This document shows positions 34,500 through 37,280 of a stretch of DNA of 37,280 nucleotides, one piece after another. Location of the stretch: NCBI GenBank assembly GCA_022447185.1, contig JAKVAY010000073.1:1-37280 (forward strand), in the 5' to 3' direction. The stretch is from Fuerstiella sp. Lineage in GTDB: Bacteria > Planctomycetota > Planctomycetia > Planctomycetales > Planctomycetaceae. Below the pieces are notes generated by a model. The model had not been told where the DNA came from, did not search any database, and was given only the letters and a program-made list of their open reading frames with translations. The translations under genes and the position numbers were made by a program. The first letter of the stretch is position 1. The number at the start of each line of letters is the position of its first letter.

Positions 34500-35681
34500 T
34501 CACTTCTTCGTGTCAGACAATGCATCTGCTAACAGGTCTGCGTCATTCGAATTGTTGTAGAGATGCGGACTGATCCGTACGTGGTCGTTCTTCAGACTGA
34601 CTGTAATGTTGTGCCGTCGCAGTTGACGAATCAGGACGTTTGTTTCCAGCTGCGGGTGTATGATTGTCAAGATGCCTGATTGAGCGTGTCTGGGCCAGTC
34701 TGCAAATTTCAGTCCGGCCGAACATATCGCATCTTTGAATTGACTGCGCACGGTCAGCAGATGCTCGGCGCGGCTTGCCGCAGGGATTTCTTTGAGCAGC
34801 CGCAGGCTCGCATGCAGTCCCGTGAGGCCAAACGTGTTGTGCATTCCGGATTCAAAACGAGTCGCCGTATTACTCAGTGTCAGATCCGTTGCCTCAAACT
34901 GCAGCGGATCACTTGTACTGGCCCAGCCGGGGCGGGTGATTTCAAAGAGATTCTGCTGATTACGTCGAATGGCAAGAATTCCCGCACCATCCGGACCCAG
35001 CAGCCATTTGCGGCTGTCGGCAATCAGTATGTCGATATTGTCGGAATCCACATTGAGCGGAAAGACGCCAAGCCCCTGAATTGCATCCAGCACCAGTAAA
35101 GCACCGTGGTGGTGAGCGACTTTCGCCAGTTTCGCCGGATCACGCCGAACTCCTGTGGAATAATCAACCCAGCTGCTGGTAACGATTCGTGTGTTCGAAT
35201 CGCATGCTTCGTCCAGGGCAGAGACGAACTGTTCCGGATCATCCGGAGTGTTGACCTGCCGGACCTCAACACCTCGACGCTCAAGATTCTGCCATGGAAA
35301 TCGATTGCTGGGGAATTCTCCGGCGGAAAGGACGACGTTATCTCCATCCTGCCAGCAAAATCCTTCGGCCACTGTTCCTGCGGCTGTCGCCGTATTTGCG
35401 ACGAATGCGATTTCATCTTCGTGGCCCCCGATGAGGTCCGCGACCAGTCTGCGCGTGCGCTGCACCGTCTTTTGCCAGAGATTCCAGTGGCGAATTCCAT
35501 GCGTTCCGGCGCTTTGAATCCGACTGGACATCGCATCGATCGTCGGGCGTGGCAGGATACCGGCTGCCGCGTGGTCCAAATACAGGCCTGGCTGGTTGAC
35601 GACCGGCATCAGTTCCCGGAGTTCTTCCAGATTGCTGATTGGTTGCGTCAGATGCTGATGGAAGTCAGACGGGATGCCCAC
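34500..35681 (-). CDS. Class V aminotransferase, cysteine desulfurase-like
   Basis: This 393-residue PLP enzyme is of the fold shared by cysteine desulfurases, kynureninase and isopenicillin N epimerase-like proteins. Evidence: LYLDHAAAGILPRP near the start, FVANTATAAGTVAEG (cofactor phosphate loop), LVLDAIQGLGVFPL with D199 and Q202, and the Schiff-base lysine K225 in ADSRKWLLGPDGAG. A catalytic-loop cysteine of the IscS/NifS kind is not evident, so sulfur transfer is not assured. The start is GTG at 35681 with AAGG about nine bases upstream. The gene is divergent from the helicase by 130 bases. Substrate and pathway are unknown. Confidence 0.85.
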   Translation of the reverse strand: MGIPSDFHQHLTQPISNLEELRELMPVVNQPGLYLDHAAAGILPRPTIDAMSSRIQSAGTHGIRHWNLWQKTVQRTRRLVADLIGGHEDEIAFVANTATAAGTVAEGFCWQDGDNVVLSAGEFPSNRFPWQNLERRGVEVRQVNTPDDPEQFVSALDEACDSNTRIVTSSWVDYSTGVRRDPAKLAKVAHHHGALLVLDAIQGLGVFPLNVDSDNIDILIADSRKWLLGPDGAGILAIRRNQQNLFEITRPGWASTSDPLQFEATDLTLSNTATRFESGMHNTFGLTGLHASLRLLKEIPAASRAEHLLTVRSQFKDAICSAGLKFADWPRHAQSGILTIIHPQLETNVLIRQLRRHNITVSLKNDHVRISPHLYNNSNDADLLADALSDTKK

Positions 35682-35811
35682 ATTCGAAACCTTGAGACGT
35701 GAGGAATTGGTGTTTGTGCGACTTTGTTTGAAGTCCGTTTGCTGACAGCATACCGTGTTGCAGGCGATTGAACGCTATCCCCATTACCTGACAGGCTGCG
35801 AAAATCGCGTC

Positions 35812-37280
35812 ATGGATGCAGAAATTCCGTCGTCGGATGAGATTGCTCTTAACTATCTCGACCAATTGCCCTGGGAGCCTTATCCATTTCAGGAGCAGGC
35901 GATTTTGGCGTGGTTTGAAGGCGAGGACGGAATTCTTGTTTGTGCACCTACCGGCACGGGCAAAACGGTCATCGCCGAAACAGCGCTGTACGAAGCACTC
36001 GTCACGGGACGGCGAGCCTACTACACGACTCCACTGATTGCGCTCACGGAACAGAAATTTCACGAGTTGCAGGAGTCGGCCGAACGGTGGGGGTTTTCAC
36101 GTGATGACGTGGGACTCGTCACCGGCAATCGGCGCGTGAACCCGGATGCACGAATTCTGGTTGTGGTCGCCGAGATTCTACTCAACCGACTACTGACGCC
36201 CGAGGAATTCCCGTTTGACGATGTTTCCGCTGTGGTGATGGATGAATTCCACAGTTTTAATGATCCGGAGCGAGGCATTGTGTGGGAGCTGTCGCTGGGC
36301 ATGCTTCCGGGTTCAGCCCGCGTGCTGTTGATCAGCGCCACGGTGGGGAATGCCCCGGAATTCGTCGCGTGGCTTGGACAACAGCACCGCCGTCGGCTGC
36401 GTCTGTTGCAGAGTGACGAGCGTCGCGTCCCTCTGGATTTTCGCTGGGTACCCGATCAGCTCCTGTCCGAACATCTGGAATTGATGGCTGAAGGTGATGA
36501 ACAGGCGCGGTACACCCCCGGTTTGGTGTTCTGTTTTAATCGGGCCGAATGCTGGAGTGTTGCGGAACAGCTGAAAGGAAAACGCCTGCTGTCCGACGGA
36601 CAACAGGATCAGTTGGTCAGCGCGCTGGATCAGCATGACTGGTCGATCGGAGCCGGGGGCAAACTTCGCCAGATTCTTCTCCGCGGAGTTGGAGTTCACC
36701 ACGCCGGAATTCTGCCGCGTTATCGACGGATTGTTGAAGATCTGTTTCAGAAAAAACTGCTGTCGATTTGTGTTTGTACGGAAACGCTGGCAGCCGGTAT
36801 CAATCTTCCGGCGCGATCTGTCGTCATGGTCAGTCTGCTCAAAGGTCCTTTCGGAAAGCTGAAAGTCATCGATGCCAGTTCGGGACATCAGATGTTTGGG
36901 CGAGCGGGCCGACCTCAATTCGACAGCCGTGGCTACGTATTTGCCGTTGCCCATGAAGATGATGTTCGGATCTTTCGCTGGCAGGAGAAGTATGATGCGA
37001 TTCCTGCCGACTCGAAGGACCCGATGATTTTGCGGGCGAAGAAGAAGCTCAAAAAGAAAATGCCCAAACGACGTGACGGGCAGCAGTACTGGTCCGAGAA
37101 ACAATTTGTCACCCTGCAGCACGCCGCTCCGGCGAAACTGGCCAGCAAGGGACGTTTTCCCTGGCGGTTGCTGGCATTCCTGATTCGGAAATCAGGCACT
37201 GTTCAGGACTTACTCGACGCCGTGTACAGGCGTTTGCTGGACCCGACTCAGAAGGAAGCCGCGATTCGTCGACTTAGACA
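35812..37280 (+). CDS. Ski2-like DEAD/DEAH-box helicase, N-terminal part
   Basis: The frame from the ATG at 35812 is open to the window edge (489 codons seen), so the gene continues beyond. Motifs are in order. The Q-like YPFQEQAI is followed by motif I APTGTGKT (45-52), motif Ia TTPLIAL, motif II DEFH (144-147), motif [12 protein letters not shown] and VFCFNRAE. Motif V region is [19 protein letters not shown], and motif VI is [16 protein letters not shown]. The set and the DEFH box point to the Ski2-like SF2 group (Ski2, Mtr4, Brr2, Hel308). The role in RNA decay or DNA repair is not decided by this part. The reading frame also stays open upstream to about 35746, so a GTG start at 35755 is possible. 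No clear ribosome site. Confidence 0.88.
   Translation, partial: MDAEIPSSDEIALNYLDQLPWEPYPFQEQAILAWFEGEDGILVCAPTGTGKTVIAETALYEALVTGRRAYYTTPLIALTEQKFHELQESAERWGFSRDDVGLVTGNRRVNPDARILVVVAEILLNRLLTPEEFPFDDVSAVVMDEFHSFNDPERGIVWELSLGMLPGSARVLLISATVGNAPEFVAWLGQQHRRRLRLLQSDERRVPLDFRWVPDQLLSEHLELMAEGDEQARYTPGLVFCFNRAECWSVAEQLKGKRLLSDGQQDQLVSALDQHDWSIGAGGKLRQILLRGVGVHHAGILPRYRRIVEDLFQKKLLSICVCTETLAAGINLPARSVVMVSLLKGPFGKLKVIDASSGHQMFGRAGRPQFDSRGYVFAVAHEDDVRIFRWQEKYDAIPADSKDPMILRAKKKLKKKMPKRRDGQQYWSEKQFVTLQHAAPAKLASKGRFPWRLLAFLIRKSGTVQDLLDAVYRRLLDPTQKEAAIRRLR

Overview
The window looks like a chromosomal segment of a planctomycete (order Planctomycetales). Four things suggest this: a DUF1559 protein with a prepilin-type N-terminus (21385-22482), a secreted sulfatase and two PhoD-type phosphatases, a secreted beta-propeller protein with a relic of a second copy, and long gene-poor gaps between mostly single genes. 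Base composition and codon use look even across the window. I see no rRNA, tRNA, insertion sequence, CRISPR array or prophage gene, so this reads as ordinary chromosome with scattered gene decay rather than a mobile island.

Layout. 1-139: start of a Gfo/Idh/MocA oxidoreductase leaving the left edge. 591-906: csrA with a GGA-repeat leader and a good terminator. 1193-2659: lysS. 2935-5057: a relic and then an intact copy of a secreted beta-propeller protein. 5531-7551: a glycosyltransferase translationally overlapped with a GSTCD/METTL25-type methyltransferase. 7791-8460: a 58-residue helical protein overlapping a Tsr3/DTW-type protein. 8753-11910: a response regulator with an AAA+ domain lacking the GAFTGA loop, a FabZ-like dehydratase and MutY. 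12169-15061: aldehyde dehydrogenase, and convergent to it a DegT-type sugar aminotransferase. 15497-19939: a membrane P-loop NTPase of KAP-like layout and a 946-residue sulfatase-PhoD fusion. 20415-24170: an SDR, a DUF1559 protein, a junction of two broken genes, and a metallo-beta-lactamase-fold hydrolase. 24279-28808: a non-canonical Nramp-family transporter, an HpcH/HpaI aldolase, a DUF309 protein and L-fuconate dehydratase. 29106-37280: a short UvrA-like protein, a second PhoD-like phosphatase, an EamA-type exporter, a class V aminotransferase and the start of a Ski2-like helicase.

How the genes may work together. The clearest metabolic theme is deoxysugar and sulfated-sugar use. The sulfatase, SDR, FucD, HpaI-type aldolase and aldehyde dehydrogenase could take L-fuconate to pyruvate and lactaldehyde and then lactate. 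The genes are spread over about 16 kb and are not one operon, so this is an inference. Other genes are housekeeping (lysS, mutY, csrA) or RNA and DNA maintenance (Tsr3-like, UvrA-like, Ski2-like).

The most unusual items are the sulfatase-PhoD fusion, the GAFTGA-less AAA+ regulator, MutY with Glu in place of the catalytic Asp, the Nramp homologue without DPGN/MPH motifs behind a strong inverted repeat, the UvrA-like protein without its first insertion domain, and the two-gene break junction near 22570. I did not find one large cluster that I would call a new system.
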